DNA of 64,000 bases. Origin: Rhizobiales bacterium GAS188 (GTDB lineage Bacteria; Pseudomonadota; Alphaproteobacteria; Rhizobiales; Beijerinckiaceae). The notes under the pieces were generated by a model, which was not told the DNA's origin, ran no database searches, and was given only the letters and a program-made list of their open reading frames with translations. A program made the position numbers and the translations under genes. Shown piece after piece: positions 33,908-42,179 of the stretch (position 1 is the first letter of the stretch; each line of letters begins with the position of its first letter). Location of the stretch: positions 7,697,001 through 7,761,000 of the forward strand of contig FNSS01000001.1 of the NCBI GenBank assembly GCA_900104855.1. Reading direction: 5' to 3'.

Positions 33908-34737
33908 AGGCCTTGCGCAACGCCGGCGTGGCGCTGGGCGCCGGCATTGTCGCGCTGGTCGCGCTCATCGCCCTGCTGGCGCCGCTGCTGATGCCCCACG
34001 ACCCGTTCGCCCAGGATCTGGCCCACCGCCTGGTGCCGCCGGCCTGGATGGAGGGCGGCCAGCCCGAGCATTGGTTCGGCACCGACCAGATCGGCCGCGA
34101 TTACCTGTCCCGGCTGATCTACGGCGCCCGCATCTCGATGCTGATCGGCCTGATGACCGTGCTCGCCTCGGGCCTGATCGGCGGCACCCTCGGCATATTG
34201 GGCGGCTATTTCGGCGGCCGGGCCGACGACCTGGTGCTGTTCGCCATCACCTGCCGCCTGGCGACGCCGCTGATCCTGGTCGCGCTCACCGCCGTCGCCC
34301 TGGTCGGCAGCTCGCTGACCATCGTGGTGTCGACCCTCGGCCTCCTGTTGTGGGACCGCTTCGCGGTGGTGGCGCGGGTCGCCACGATGCAGGTGCGCGC
34401 GCTCGACTATATCAGCGCGGCGCGTGCCGCCGGCTGCTCGCCGCTCTATATCCTGGCGCGCGAGGTGCTGCCCAACATCGTGCGCCCGCTGGCGGTCGTC
34501 GCGACCCTGGAGATGGCGCTCGCCATCCTGCTCGAGGCGACCTTGTCGTTCCTGGGTCTCGGCGTGCCGCCGCCACTGCCGTCCTGGGGCCTGATGATCG
34601 CCGAGGCCAAGGACTACATGTTCTTCAGCCCCTGGGTGATCATGATCCCGGGCGCCGCCCTGTTCCTGCTGGTTCTGGGCATCAACCTCTTGGGCGACGG
34701 CCTGAGCCACATTCTCGGCACGGATCGCACGGCGTGA
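33904..34737 (+). CDS. Peptide/nickel-type ABC transporter permease (DppC family)
   Basis: The 277-residue permease has the DppC features HWFGTDQIGRDYLSRLIYGA, the EAA loop DYISAARAAGCSPLYILAREV and the closing GINLLGDGLSHIL. It overlaps the DppB-like gene in ATGA and the ATPase gene in GTGA, so all three are translationally coupled. Confidence 0.93.
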   Translation: MKALRNAGVALGAGIVALVALIALLAPLLMPHDPFAQDLAHRLVPPAWMEGGQPEHWFGTDQIGRDYLSRLIYGARISMLIGLMTVLASGLIGGTLGILGGYFGGRADDLVLFAITCRLATPLILVALTAVALVGSSLTIVVSTLGLLLWDRFAVVARVATMQVRALDYISAARAAGCSPLYILAREVLPNIVRPLAVVATLEMALAILLEATLSFLGLGVPPPLPSWGLMIAEAKDYMFFSPWVIMIPGAALFLLVLGINLLGDGLSHILGTDRTA

Positions 34738-36737
34738 GCGCGGTCCTCGAGGTCGCCGACCTGCATGTCGACTTCGGCGCGAGCGTCGCCGCCGTGCGCG
34801 GCGTGTCGCTGACCGTCGAGCGCGGCCAGACCCATTGCGTCGTCGGCGAATCCGGCTGCGGCAAGTCGGTGTCGGCGCTCGCCGTCATGAACCTCTTGGC
34901 GCGCGGCGGCCGGCGCCGCGCCGGCCGCTTGCGCTTCCTCGATACCGATCTGCTCAGCCTGTCCGAGCGCCGCATGTCCGCTCTGCGCGGCGACCGCATG
35001 GCCATGATCTTCCAGGAGCCGATGACCAGCCTGAACCCGGCCTACACCATCGGGTCGCAGATGACCGAGGTGTTCCGCCGCCACCGCGGCGGCAGCCGCG
35101 CCCGCGCGCGCGACCGGGCGGCCGAGCTCCTGGGCCGGGTCGGCATCTCGGCGCCGGGCGTCCGGCTCGGCCAGTATCCGCACCAGCTGTCGGGCGGCCT
35201 GCGCCAGCGCGCCATGATCGCGACCGCGCTCCTGTGCGAACCCGAGCTGCTGATCGCCGACGAGCCGACCACGGCGCTCGACGTCACCCTGCAGGCCCAG
35301 ATCCTGCACTTGCTGGCCGAGCTGCAGCGCGAGCTGGGCCTCGCTTTGCTGCTGATCACCCATGATCTGGGGGTGGTCGCGCGCATCGCCCATCAGGTGT
35401 CGGTGATGTATGCCGGCGAAGTGGTCGAAACCGCCTCCGCGGCGCAGCTGTTCGCCCGGCCCCTCCACCCCTACACAAAGGGCCTGCTGGCCTCCGTGCC
35501 GGTGCCCGGCAAGGTGGCGCGCGACCAGCCGCTGGGGAGCATCCCGGGCGTGGTGCCGCGCATCGCGCCCGGATTTTCGGGTTGCGGCTTCCGCGATCGC
35601 TGCACCCATGCCGAGCCGAGCTGCGCCGTTGCGGTGCCGCGCCAGGACGCCGGCGGCGGGCACGCCTATGCCTGCCGGCTGGGCCCCGACGACGCAGCGC
35701 TCTCCCCGCCCGTCGACGCAGCGGCTCGACCGAAGGCCGCGGGGCCGGCGGTGCGCGCCCGCGCCGCGCCGGCGGAGCGGAGCGAGGAACACCTGATCGA
35801 CATCAAGGGCCTGTCGAAGCGCTTCGATCTGCCGGGCCCGCTATTCGGGCCGAGGCGCGAGCTGACCGCGGTTGACGATATATCCTTGAGCGTTCCGTCA
35901 GGCGGAGTGCTGGGCGTGGTCGGCGAGTCCGGTTGCGGCAAGTCCACCCTCTCAAAGCTGATCCTGGGTCTCTTGGCACCGTCGGCCGGCGAGGTGCGGA
36001 TCGGCGGGCTGCCGCTCGCCGCGCTCGACCGGCGCGAGCGGGCGCGGGTGATCCAGCCGGTGTTCCAGGACCCAATCGGGTCGCTCAACCCGCGCCGGCG
36101 GGTGCGCGACGTGGTTGGCCTGCCGCTGGTCGCGCAGGGCGGCTTGTCGGCCCGCGCCATCGCCGACCGCGTCGCCACGCAGCTCGCCCGCGTAGGCCTC
36201 GCGCCCGACATGGCCGACCGCTTCCCGCGCGAGCTGTCGGGCGGTCAGCGCCAGCGGGTGGCGATCGCCCGCGCCCTGGTGCTGGAGCCGCGGATCGTCG
36301 TGTGCGACGAGCCGACCTCGGCCCTCGACGTGTCGGTCCAGGCGCAGATCCTGAACCTGCTCGCGGAGCTGCGCCGCGACCTCGGCCTGACCTACGTGTT
36401 CATCAGCCATAATCTGGCGGTGGTCGAGCATATCGCGACCGAGGTCGCGGTCATGTATCTCGGCCGCATCGTCGAGCACCGGCCGGTCGAGGCCGTGTTC
36501 CGGGCGCCGCGTCATCCCTACACGAAGGCGCTGCTGGCCTCGGTGCTGACCCCCGAGCCAGGCCTCGGCGTGCCCGAGGTCGGGCTCGGCGAGGCCGGGC
36601 CGGATCCCGCCTCCCCGCCGCCCGGCTGCCGCTTCCACCCGCGCTGCGCGCTCGCCATCGACCGCTGCCGGGTCGAGGCGCCGCCGCTCACGACCGTGGG
36701 CGGCGGCCTCGTCGCCTGCCATTTGGCAGGCGGCTAG
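34734..36737 (+). CDS. Fused double ATP-binding protein of an oligopeptide importer (DppD-DppF fusion)
   Basis: This 667-residue protein holds two complete ABC ATPase domains in tandem. The first has GESGCGKSVSALAVM, LSGGLRQRAMIATAL and LLIADEPTTALD; the second has GESGCGKSTLSKLIL, LSGGQRQRVAIARAL and IVVCDEPTSALD. Each is followed by the cysteine-containing oligopeptide-transport tail (GCGFRDRCTHAEPSC and GCRFHPRCALAIDRC). Fusions of this kind (GsiA/YejF-like) serve as the whole motor of a DppBC pair. The start is a GTG at 34734 overlapping the permease stop. The upstream open part of the frame is a shadow of the permease. Confidence 0.93.
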   Translation: MSAVLEVADLHVDFGASVAAVRGVSLTVERGQTHCVVGESGCGKSVSALAVMNLLARGGRRRAGRLRFLDTDLLSLSERRMSALRGDRMAMIFQEPMTSLNPAYTIGSQMTEVFRRHRGGSRARARDRAAELLGRVGISAPGVRLGQYPHQLSGGLRQRAMIATALLCEPELLIADEPTTALDVTLQAQILHLLAELQRELGLALLLITHDLGVVARIAHQVSVMYAGEVVETASAAQLFARPLHPYTKGLLASVPVPGKVARDQPLGSIPGVVPRIAPGFSGCGFRDRCTHAEPSCAVAVPRQDAGGGHAYACRLGPDDAALSPPVDAAARPKAAGPAVRARAAPAERSEEHLIDIKGLSKRFDLPGPLFGPRRELTAVDDISLSVPSGGVLGVVGESGCGKSTLSKLILGLLAPSAGEVRIGGLPLAALDRRERARVIQPVFQDPIGSLNPRRRVRDVVGLPLVAQGGLSARAIADRVATQLARVGLAPDMADRFPRELSGGQRQRVAIARALVLEPRIVVCDEPTSALDVSVQAQILNLLAELRRDLGLTYVFISHNLAVVEHIATEVAVMYLGRIVEHRPVEAVFRAPRHPYTKALLASVLTPEPGLGVPEVGLGEAGPDPASPPPGCRFHPRCALAIDRCRVEAPPLTTVGGGLVACHLAGG

Positions 36738-36768
36738 TCCAGCGAAGCAAATCTACTCGGACTTCCTG

Positions 36769-38295
36769 CTACTTCCAGCTCGCCGCGAAGAAGCGCGGCA
36801 GCTCGTCCGGGTCGGGATGGAAGTCGAGCTGCTTGGACAAGCCGTAATACTTGGCGTCGGTGGCGAGCACGGTCCAATAGGCTTGCTCGGTCACCCGCTT
36901 GATGAGGGCGCTGTAGGCGCGCTTGCGGATTTCGGGATCGTTGGTCGACCCGCCTTCCTCGACCAGCTTGGCGGCCTCGGGATCGCGGGCGAAGTCGAAC
37001 AGGCTCTTGCCGTCGTAATAGACCGGGAACACAGCCGACACGTCGTTGATCGAGTTCGACCCCCAGCTGCCGCCGGTCAGCGGGGTGTCGCCCTTCTCGT
37101 TGCGCTGGATGACGGCGCCGACCTGCAGCTTGCTGACCTTGGCCTTGATGCCGACGGCCCCGAGATAGCCCTGGATCGAGGCCATCCAGGATTCCAGGAA
37201 ATAGCCGACCAGCTCGGTCTCGAAGCCGTTCGGGTAGCCGGCCTCGGCCAGCAGCTGCTTCGCCTTGGCCGGATCATAGTCATACCTGACGGCGGCCTCC
37301 TGGTCGCAGCCGAACTGCGACGAGTAGCAGGGCGCGTCGAGCGGACGCGAGCCGCCCTGCACCAGCTGCTTGGCGAAGGCCTGGCGGTCGATGGCGTAGA
37401 GGATCGCCTGGCGCACCTTGAGGTTGGTCAGGGGATTGCCGGCACCGCTGCGGCCGGCGGCGTCGAGCTGCAGGAAGTTGATCCGCATGGATTCGGCGCG
37501 CAGAGCCTGCAGATTGGGCATCCGGCCGACCTGGTCGAACTGGTCGGGATTGAAGTTCCAGATCCAATCGGCGCGGCCCGACAGCAGCTCCGCCATCTCG
37601 GTCGCAGCGTCGGCGACCTCGCGGATGACCAGCTTGCCGATCTTGGGCTTGCCCTTCGGGCTGCCCTCGTAATAGCCGTCGAACCGGACCATGTCGATCT
37701 CGTTGACCCCGTCGACTCTCGTGACTTTGTAGGGCCCCGCCCCTATCGGAGCTTTCGAGAAGCCCTCGGGGCCGACCTTCTCGCGATAGGCCTTGGGGTA
37801 GATGGGCGTGATCATCGCGAAGAATTCCAGCGCCGCCGGCGTGATCTTCTTCAGATGCACCCGGACATGGTCGTCATCGATCTTCTCGGCCTTGTCGATC
37901 CACGAGTAGTTGCTGGGCACCGACACCCTGGCTTCGGGCGACGACACCAGGTTGAGGGTATAGACCACGTCGTCGGCGCTGAATTTGTCGCCGTTATGGA
38001 AGGTGACGCCCTGGCGAAGCGTCAGGTCGAGCGTGCGGTCGTCGACCCAGGTCCAGGCGGTGGCGAGCAACGGCTTGATCTGGAACGTGTTCGGATCGCG
38101 ATAGACCAGGCCGTCCATGGTGTGCTGCTGGAAGATCAGCCCCGTGCGCAGCGTGTTGTAATAGGGATCGACATTGGGAATGGCGTCCCGCCACACCACC
38201 CGCAGCGTATCCGTCGTCTTCTCCGCGTGCGCGCCGCCCGACATCGCCGTCGCCGCGGCCACCAGCACCCCTGCCAGCTTCGCCCGACCACCCAT
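36769..38295 (-). CDS. Peptide-type ABC substrate-binding protein (family 5)
   Basis: The 508-residue exported protein has a Sec signal ending at GGAHAE and the family-5 fold (TLRVVWRDAIPNVDPYYNTL, LDLTLRQGVTFHNGDKFSADD). It is convergent with the permease/ATPase operon, 31 bases apart, so it cannot share that transcript yet is the likely binding partner. The start at 38295 has AGGAGAGG upstream; the earlier in-frame start at 38322 is less supported. Confidence 0.92.
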   Translation of the reverse strand: MGGRAKLAGVLVAAATAMSGGAHAEKTTDTLRVVWRDAIPNVDPYYNTLRTGLIFQQHTMDGLVYRDPNTFQIKPLLATAWTWVDDRTLDLTLRQGVTFHNGDKFSADDVVYTLNLVSSPEARVSVPSNYSWIDKAEKIDDDHVRVHLKKITPAALEFFAMITPIYPKAYREKVGPEGFSKAPIGAGPYKVTRVDGVNEIDMVRFDGYYEGSPKGKPKIGKLVIREVADAATEMAELLSGRADWIWNFNPDQFDQVGRMPNLQALRAESMRINFLQLDAAGRSGAGNPLTNLKVRQAILYAIDRQAFAKQLVQGGSRPLDAPCYSSQFGCDQEAAVRYDYDPAKAKQLLAEAGYPNGFETELVGYFLESWMASIQGYLGAVGIKAKVSKLQVGAVIQRNEKGDTPLTGGSWGSNSINDVSAVFPVYYDGKSLFDFARDPEAAKLVEEGGSTNDPEIRKRAYSALIKRVTEQAYWTVLATDAKYYGLSKQLDFHPDPDELPRFFAASWK

Positions 38296-38476
38296 GTGCC
38301 TCTCCTGATGTTGACAGACCACACTAGGGCCGCAAACGTCATGCCAGCAAGGGCATGCCAGTAAGTTGGGCGGCCTTCGCGAACGGGTAGCGGCGCCATC
38401 CCCGTCGATCGGCTCGTCGCCAAGCTATCTTCCATCATGCACAGATAGCCAATCACAGCATCGCGAACGATACACG

Positions 38477-39115
38477 TCACCGCAATGCCGGCCTCATGCG
38501 GGTGATGCGTCGTCGATCATTTCCCAACAGCGTCGCCAGTTGGCGCGCGCATGTTCTCAGAGGCTCGGAGCTCTGATGGGCTTTCGCCATTGCCATGGCG
38601 CCCGAATACGAGGCGACGACAAAGGTTCCCCAATCGTCGGCGCCCGAAGTCATGGCGCTGCCGGTTTTCTCTGCCCGCATCTTCTCGGAAATCGCCTTCC
38701 GCCAAGCGTCAAAGATCTCGCCGATCGCCGCCTGGAAATCCGGATCGGCAAGAGATAGCTCGAGCGCAAGGTTGTTGAGCGGGCAACCCAGAACTCTGCC
38801 CCGCTCATCCAGCGAAGCCGCGATGGCGTCGAAGGTGTCGACAATCCCCTCGACGGCGGTGCGCGCCGCTCGGATAGGAGCGATCCAGGTTTCTTCCACG
38901 GTCGGCGCAACTCGCTCTCTGATCACCGCGAGCCCGAGCGATTTCTTCGTCGGGAAGTGGTGATGGAGCGCGCCACCTGTCACCCCCGCCTCATGCATGA
39001 TGTCGTGCGTGCTGGTCGAATGATAGCCGCCAGACTGAAAGGCAGCCGCAGCGACGTCGAGCACGCGCCGTCGCAAGGCTTCCGGGTTGTTTGAACGCTT
39101 TCGCTTGCGCGCCAT
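38477..39115 (-). CDS. TetR-family transcriptional regulator
   Basis: The 212-residue protein has a TetR HTH (RRRVLDVAAAAFQSGGYHST, THDIMHEAGVTGGALHHHFPTKKSL) and a C-terminal domain of the YcdC/AcuR-like group (GCPLNNLALELSLADPDFQ). It is divergent from the NIPSNAP/GST pair, with paired operators in the gap, and most likely represses them. Confidence 0.92.
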   Translation of the reverse strand: MARKRKRSNNPEALRRRVLDVAAAAFQSGGYHSTSTHDIMHEAGVTGGALHHHFPTKKSLGLAVIRERVAPTVEETWIAPIRAARTAVEGIVDTFDAIAASLDERGRVLGCPLNNLALELSLADPDFQAAIGEIFDAWRKAISEKMRAEKTGSAMTSGADDWGTFVVASYSGAMAMAKAHQSSEPLRTCARQLATLLGNDRRRITRMRPALR

Positions 39116-39159
39116 CCGTGCCTCCGCCGGCTGTCCCGTGACATGAGCAATCTAGCACA

Positions 39160-39213
39160 TTGACAAAACCGGGCAACCGGTCTGTAATACAAAACAGGAC
39201 GACCGGTCTGTTT
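39160..39213 (+). promoter_or_regulatory. Promoter with two TetR-type operator repeats
   Basis: TTGACA at 39160-39165 and a TAATAC-like -10 near 39185 form a plus-strand promoter for the NIPSNAP gene. ACCGGTCTGT occurs twice, at about 39176-39185 and 39202-39211. The second copy is part of an imperfect palindrome AAACAGGAC-GACC-GGTCTGTTT, a common TetR operator form. The first lies in the promoter spacer, so binding would block RNA polymerase. Confidence 0.65.
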
Positions 39214-39292
39214 CTAACTCAGAAGGTCGCCGACCCGCATGGGCGTGCCGGTCGGATTTCGGCGAATCCCTTCGCGAGCACATAGGACGATC

Positions 39293-40072
39293 ATGACCCA
39301 AGCAGTCGAACCCAACAGTTCCATGCAGGCCAGCAGGGAATTCTGCAGCGCGATCATCGATCTGCGGCAATACACACTCTATCCGGGGACAAGGGACGTA
39401 TTCATAGAGCTCTTCGATCGGGAGTTCGTCGAAACACAAGAAGCGGCCGGGATGCGGATCATCGGGCAGTTCCGCGATCTGGGAGACCCCAACCGCTTCG
39501 TTTGGATGAGGGGATTCCCGGACATGCCCTCGCGCAAGAAGGCACTGACAGCCTTCTACGTCCATGGCGAAGCCTGGAAGCAGCACAGCGAAGCCGCCCG
39601 CTCGAAAATGATCGACAGCAGCGACGCGCTTCTCCTGCATCCCGTCCGGCCCGGCTCGGCATTTGCACTTGAAGCTCCTGTCCGGCGCTCTCCACCGGAG
39701 TCAGAGGCCCCCCAGGGGCTGGTGGTCGCAGCCCTCTACCATTTGCCGGCGCCCATGGATCCGGAATTTCTCGGCTTCTTCGATGATGTGGTCGCGCCGG
39801 CGCTCATCGCCGCCGGTGGCCGCCTGCTCGGGTTGTTCGCCACCGAGCACAGCCCGAACAACTTCCCGAGACTGCCCCTCAGGGAAAGCGAGAACGTGTT
39901 CATTGCGTTCTTGGGGTTTGGCGAGCTCGAGGCCTATCACAGGCACATGACGGCTCTTGGCCAGAACCCGCAATGGCAAGGGGAGATTTATCCCACCCTC
40001 CTCCGTCGCCTCGAGACGCCGCCTCAGATCCTGCGGCTCGCCCCCACATCGCGCTCCCAGCTCCGTGCCTGA
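39293..40072 (+). CDS. NIPSNAP family protein
   Basis: The 259-residue protein contains two ferredoxin-like NIPSNAP halves (IIDLRQYTLYPGTRDVFIELF with FRDLGDPNRFVWMRGFPDMP; then LVVAALYHLPAPMDPEFLGFF). NIPSNAP proteins are dimeric alpha/beta-barrel proteins, some with monooxygenase-like folds, of mostly unknown reaction. The start at 39293 has AGGA upstream. It is followed by a glutathione transferase, suggesting a detoxification or catabolic cassette induced through the TetR operators. Confidence 0.88.
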   Translation: MTQAVEPNSSMQASREFCSAIIDLRQYTLYPGTRDVFIELFDREFVETQEAAGMRIIGQFRDLGDPNRFVWMRGFPDMPSRKKALTAFYVHGEAWKQHSEAARSKMIDSSDALLLHPVRPGSAFALEAPVRRSPPESEAPQGLVVAALYHLPAPMDPEFLGFFDDVVAPALIAAGGRLLGLFATEHSPNNFPRLPLRESENVFIAFLGFGELEAYHRHMTALGQNPQWQGEIYPTLLRRLETPPQILRLAPTSRSQLRA

Positions 40073-40173
40073 TGACTCGCCCTTCTGATCCCGGCGAGCT
40101 CCCGCACACCGAACCCCGTGCGCGCCGCTGACCGGCTCCAGACAGTCTCAACTCTGCAAGCGAGGATAGAGAA

Positions 40174-40893
40174 ATGACCGAAGTGATTGCACCGCTGCGC
40201 CTGTTCTCCGGCCCCCTCAGCATGTTCGGCGCCAAGGCCCAAATCGCCGCTCTCGAGAAAGGCCTCGAGTTCGAGCTCGTGATGGTCCCGTTCGAGACCG
40301 CGTACGAGCCCAAACACCCTGAAGTGATCCGCGTCAACCCAAAACGGCAGGTGCCGGTTCTCATCCACGGCGCCCTCGAGATTTTCGATTCGACGCAGAT
40401 CTTCGAATGTCTCGAAGACCTGAAGCCGGACCCGGCGTTATGGCCGAGCGAACCGGCGGCGAGAGCGCGGGCTCGCCTCCTCGAGCTGAAGTCTGATGAA
40501 GTCTATTTCCCACACATCATTCGGCTCATGGGGCTTTATCAAACCCCAGATGATCCGGCCGCGGTTGGAGCGCGAGCCGCGGCGGCCAGCTATTACGACG
40601 AAATAGAGTCTCTCCTGAGCGATCGCGAATACCTTGCCGGAGGCTACTCCTATGCGGATATCGCCTTCTACATGGCGCAGCTCTTCGGTGCCCGGATGCG
40701 GGCGCCGATGACCGACGCGACGCCGAACTCGCTTCGTTGGCGGGACCGCATGACCAGGAGGCCCGCCGTGCGCGCAGTGGTCGATCCGATGGGGGCTTTC
40801 CTTTCGTCACGGGGGCGCCACGTCCCGGATTTCCTGTCCAGCGCTACCGAGCGTGATGACGCAGGGACCAACATGGCAATGCGGGCAATCTAA
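40174..40893 (+). CDS. Glutathione S-transferase family protein
   Basis: The 239-residue protein has the N-terminal thioredoxin-like GST domain (LRLFSGPLSMFGAKAQIAALEKGL, NPKRQVPVLIHGALEIFDST with the cis-Pro and the E/D-S/T glutathione contact) and the C-terminal helical domain (REYLAGGYSYADIAFYMAQ). It would conjugate or isomerise an electrophilic substrate with glutathione. It lies 100 bases after the NIPSNAP gene with AGGATAGAG upstream. Confidence 0.9.
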   Translation: MTEVIAPLRLFSGPLSMFGAKAQIAALEKGLEFELVMVPFETAYEPKHPEVIRVNPKRQVPVLIHGALEIFDSTQIFECLEDLKPDPALWPSEPAARARARLLELKSDEVYFPHIIRLMGLYQTPDDPAAVGARAAAASYYDEIESLLSDREYLAGGYSYADIAFYMAQLFGARMRAPMTDATPNSLRWRDRMTRRPAVRAVVDPMGAFLSSRGRHVPDFLSSATERDDAGTNMAMRAI

Positions 40894-40936
40894 TCCGGGA
40901 GAGAAGATCATGCTGTTGGAGCTCTGAGAAGGCGCC

Positions 40937-41293
40937 GTGCAAGCCGCTCTCAAATACTATGAGGGCCTGTTCTCGAGCTGCGATATCGAAGCCATCCTCG
41001 AGGGCTTCACCGATCGAGGTCCGGACAGGCGCGAAGGCGGTGCCGCGCCAATTCGGGAATGGGGAGCCGAGAATATCAGTTGGCCGCGCCGGCACCAACA
41101 ATTCGGCGTCGATCTACTGTGGATAAACTTTGTCGGAAAAGCCCTCGCGCTCGCGTTTTTTGATATAGTGAGTCCGGGTAAAGCTCGCCCTCCGGCTTTT
41201 GAGCGCCCACCGCTTAGACGGTGGAAAAGCGAATGCCATACAGACTCTATTGCGCCCCGCAATGGACCTCCGAGTCGCAATATCGCGAGATGA
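40937..41293 (+). pseudogene. Probable truncated SnoaL-like gene
   Basis: From a GTG with AGAAGG upstream the frame reads VQAALKYYEGLFSSCDIEAILEGFTD, the start of a SnoaL/NTF2-like protein. The resemblance then stops; the remaining ~90 codons look random and arginine/proline-rich. A frameshift or deletion after ~25 codons explains this best. It follows the GST gene by 43 bases and would have been the third gene of that cassette. Confidence 0.4.
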
Positions 41294-41493
41294 AGTCGCT
41301 CCTTCCGCCTGTGTCATACCCTGAACTCGACGACGCACTTGGCATGGCAAGGCTGATCAGCGATCGCCCGCGCTGCGGCATCACGACGTGGGAGATCGAG
41401 TGCCCGGACGGATCGACGATTGGCCGATACGAGATTGCCCGGCTTCTCCGCGAGCGTGCTGAAGAGCTGGTCGGACGCCCGAGAGTCAATTAG
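41233..41493 (+). CDS. Small hypothetical protein
   Basis: This 86-residue protein (MPYRLYCAPQWTSESQYREM...) is acidic-to-neutral, has no membrane segment, and contains GITTWEIECPDGSTIGRYEI, a short beta-hairpin-like stretch. I do not recognise a family. GGAAAAG lies 4 bases before the ATG, and the frame keeps coding-like composition throughout. A small hairpin (CCACCG/CGGTGG, 41207-41224) directly precedes the ribosome binding site and could affect translation. A terminator-like hairpin follows the stop. Confidence 0.6.
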   Translation: MPYRLYCAPQWTSESQYREMKSLLPPVSYPELDDALGMARLISDRPRCGITTWEIECPDGSTIGRYEIARLLRERAEELVGRPRVN

Positions 41494-41502
41494 CGGTCGA
41501 AA

Positions 41503-41537
41503 CACGGCCGCGGCGGCGGGGATACGGCGCGGCCGTG
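41503..41537 (+). terminator. 10-bp hairpin after the small hypothetical gene
   Basis: CACGGCCGCG (41503-41512) pairs perfectly with CGCGGCCGTG (41528-41537) around 15 bases, ten bases after the stop at 41493. There is no T tract, so termination is probable but not certain. Confidence 0.5.
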
Positions 41538-41672
41538 CCTGCAACGTCAAGCCCCATTAGGCCTACAGCCGACGCCAGACGTTAAGACAGCGCGGCAGAA
41601 GGGAAGAGCGGCCGGGACGGCCGCGGTCCCAAGTTGGCGATCCTCGGCAATGGAACTGCCGAGCTGGTGGAC

Positions 41673-42059
41673 TTAATTCGGCACCTTGGCAACGTTCAGC
41701 GAGCAGCCATAGGATGAGCTCGATATGCCCTCGACTGTTTGAATCTTGTTCCAGCAACGTCCCAGCTGAGGGATGGCCCTGAAAACATAGGTCCCGGTCC
41801 GCTGCTTATCGATATTTTCGACGGCATTGGTCGATACGAGATAGTCGAAATAGCTCTGCGCCGCCGATCCCCAGCAGGTGTAGATGCTGCGGCCACCAGA
41901 TTGCATGACGTTGTTGGCGCTCGTCGCTTCTTTGAGACAGGCATTATAATACCCCGACGCTTCGGGTCGGCTCTCGACCTGCGCCCCGACTGGAGCTACT
42001 GCGAGAATACAGCTCAACGCCGGCAGGCACAGGATACCGAGGCGAAAACGGCGACTCAT
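41673..42059 (-). CDS. Small secreted hypothetical protein
   Basis: The 128-residue protein has a Sec signal peptide (RRFRLGILCLPALSCILAVA, cleavage near VGAQ) and a mature part of ~100 residues with four cysteines (YYNACLKEAT, YTCWGSAAQSYFDYL, RCWNKIQ, YGCSLNV) that could form two disulfides. I recognise no named family. GGGAG lies 5 bases before the ATG at 42059, preferred over the ATG at 42071. It is a periplasmic or secreted protein of unknown role. Confidence 0.7.
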   Translation of the reverse strand: MSRRFRLGILCLPALSCILAVAPVGAQVESRPEASGYYNACLKEATSANNVMQSGGRSIYTCWGSAAQSYFDYLVSTNAVENIDKQRTGTYVFRAIPQLGRCWNKIQTVEGISSSSYGCSLNVAKVPN

Positions 42060-42179
42060 GAGCGCTCCCATGATGGATTGATCTCTTTCGTGGCGCCCGG
42101 TTCAGTTCCACGTTTCGGCCGGGTTGGCAACGGCCGAGATTGCCTTCCAGATGGCCGGCCGGAGTCTGTCCGACGGCCA

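Noticed and set aside
34071-34733. N-terminal extension of the fused ATPase
   Set aside because: It overlaps the DppC-like permease completely and reads as low-complexity Arg/Pro; the GTGA overlap at 34734 is the natural start.
41150-41232. Possible small RNA or riboswitch before the small hypothetical gene
   Set aside because: A TATAGT box and a CCACCG/CGGTGG hairpin exist, but there is no matching -35 and no known riboswitch core.
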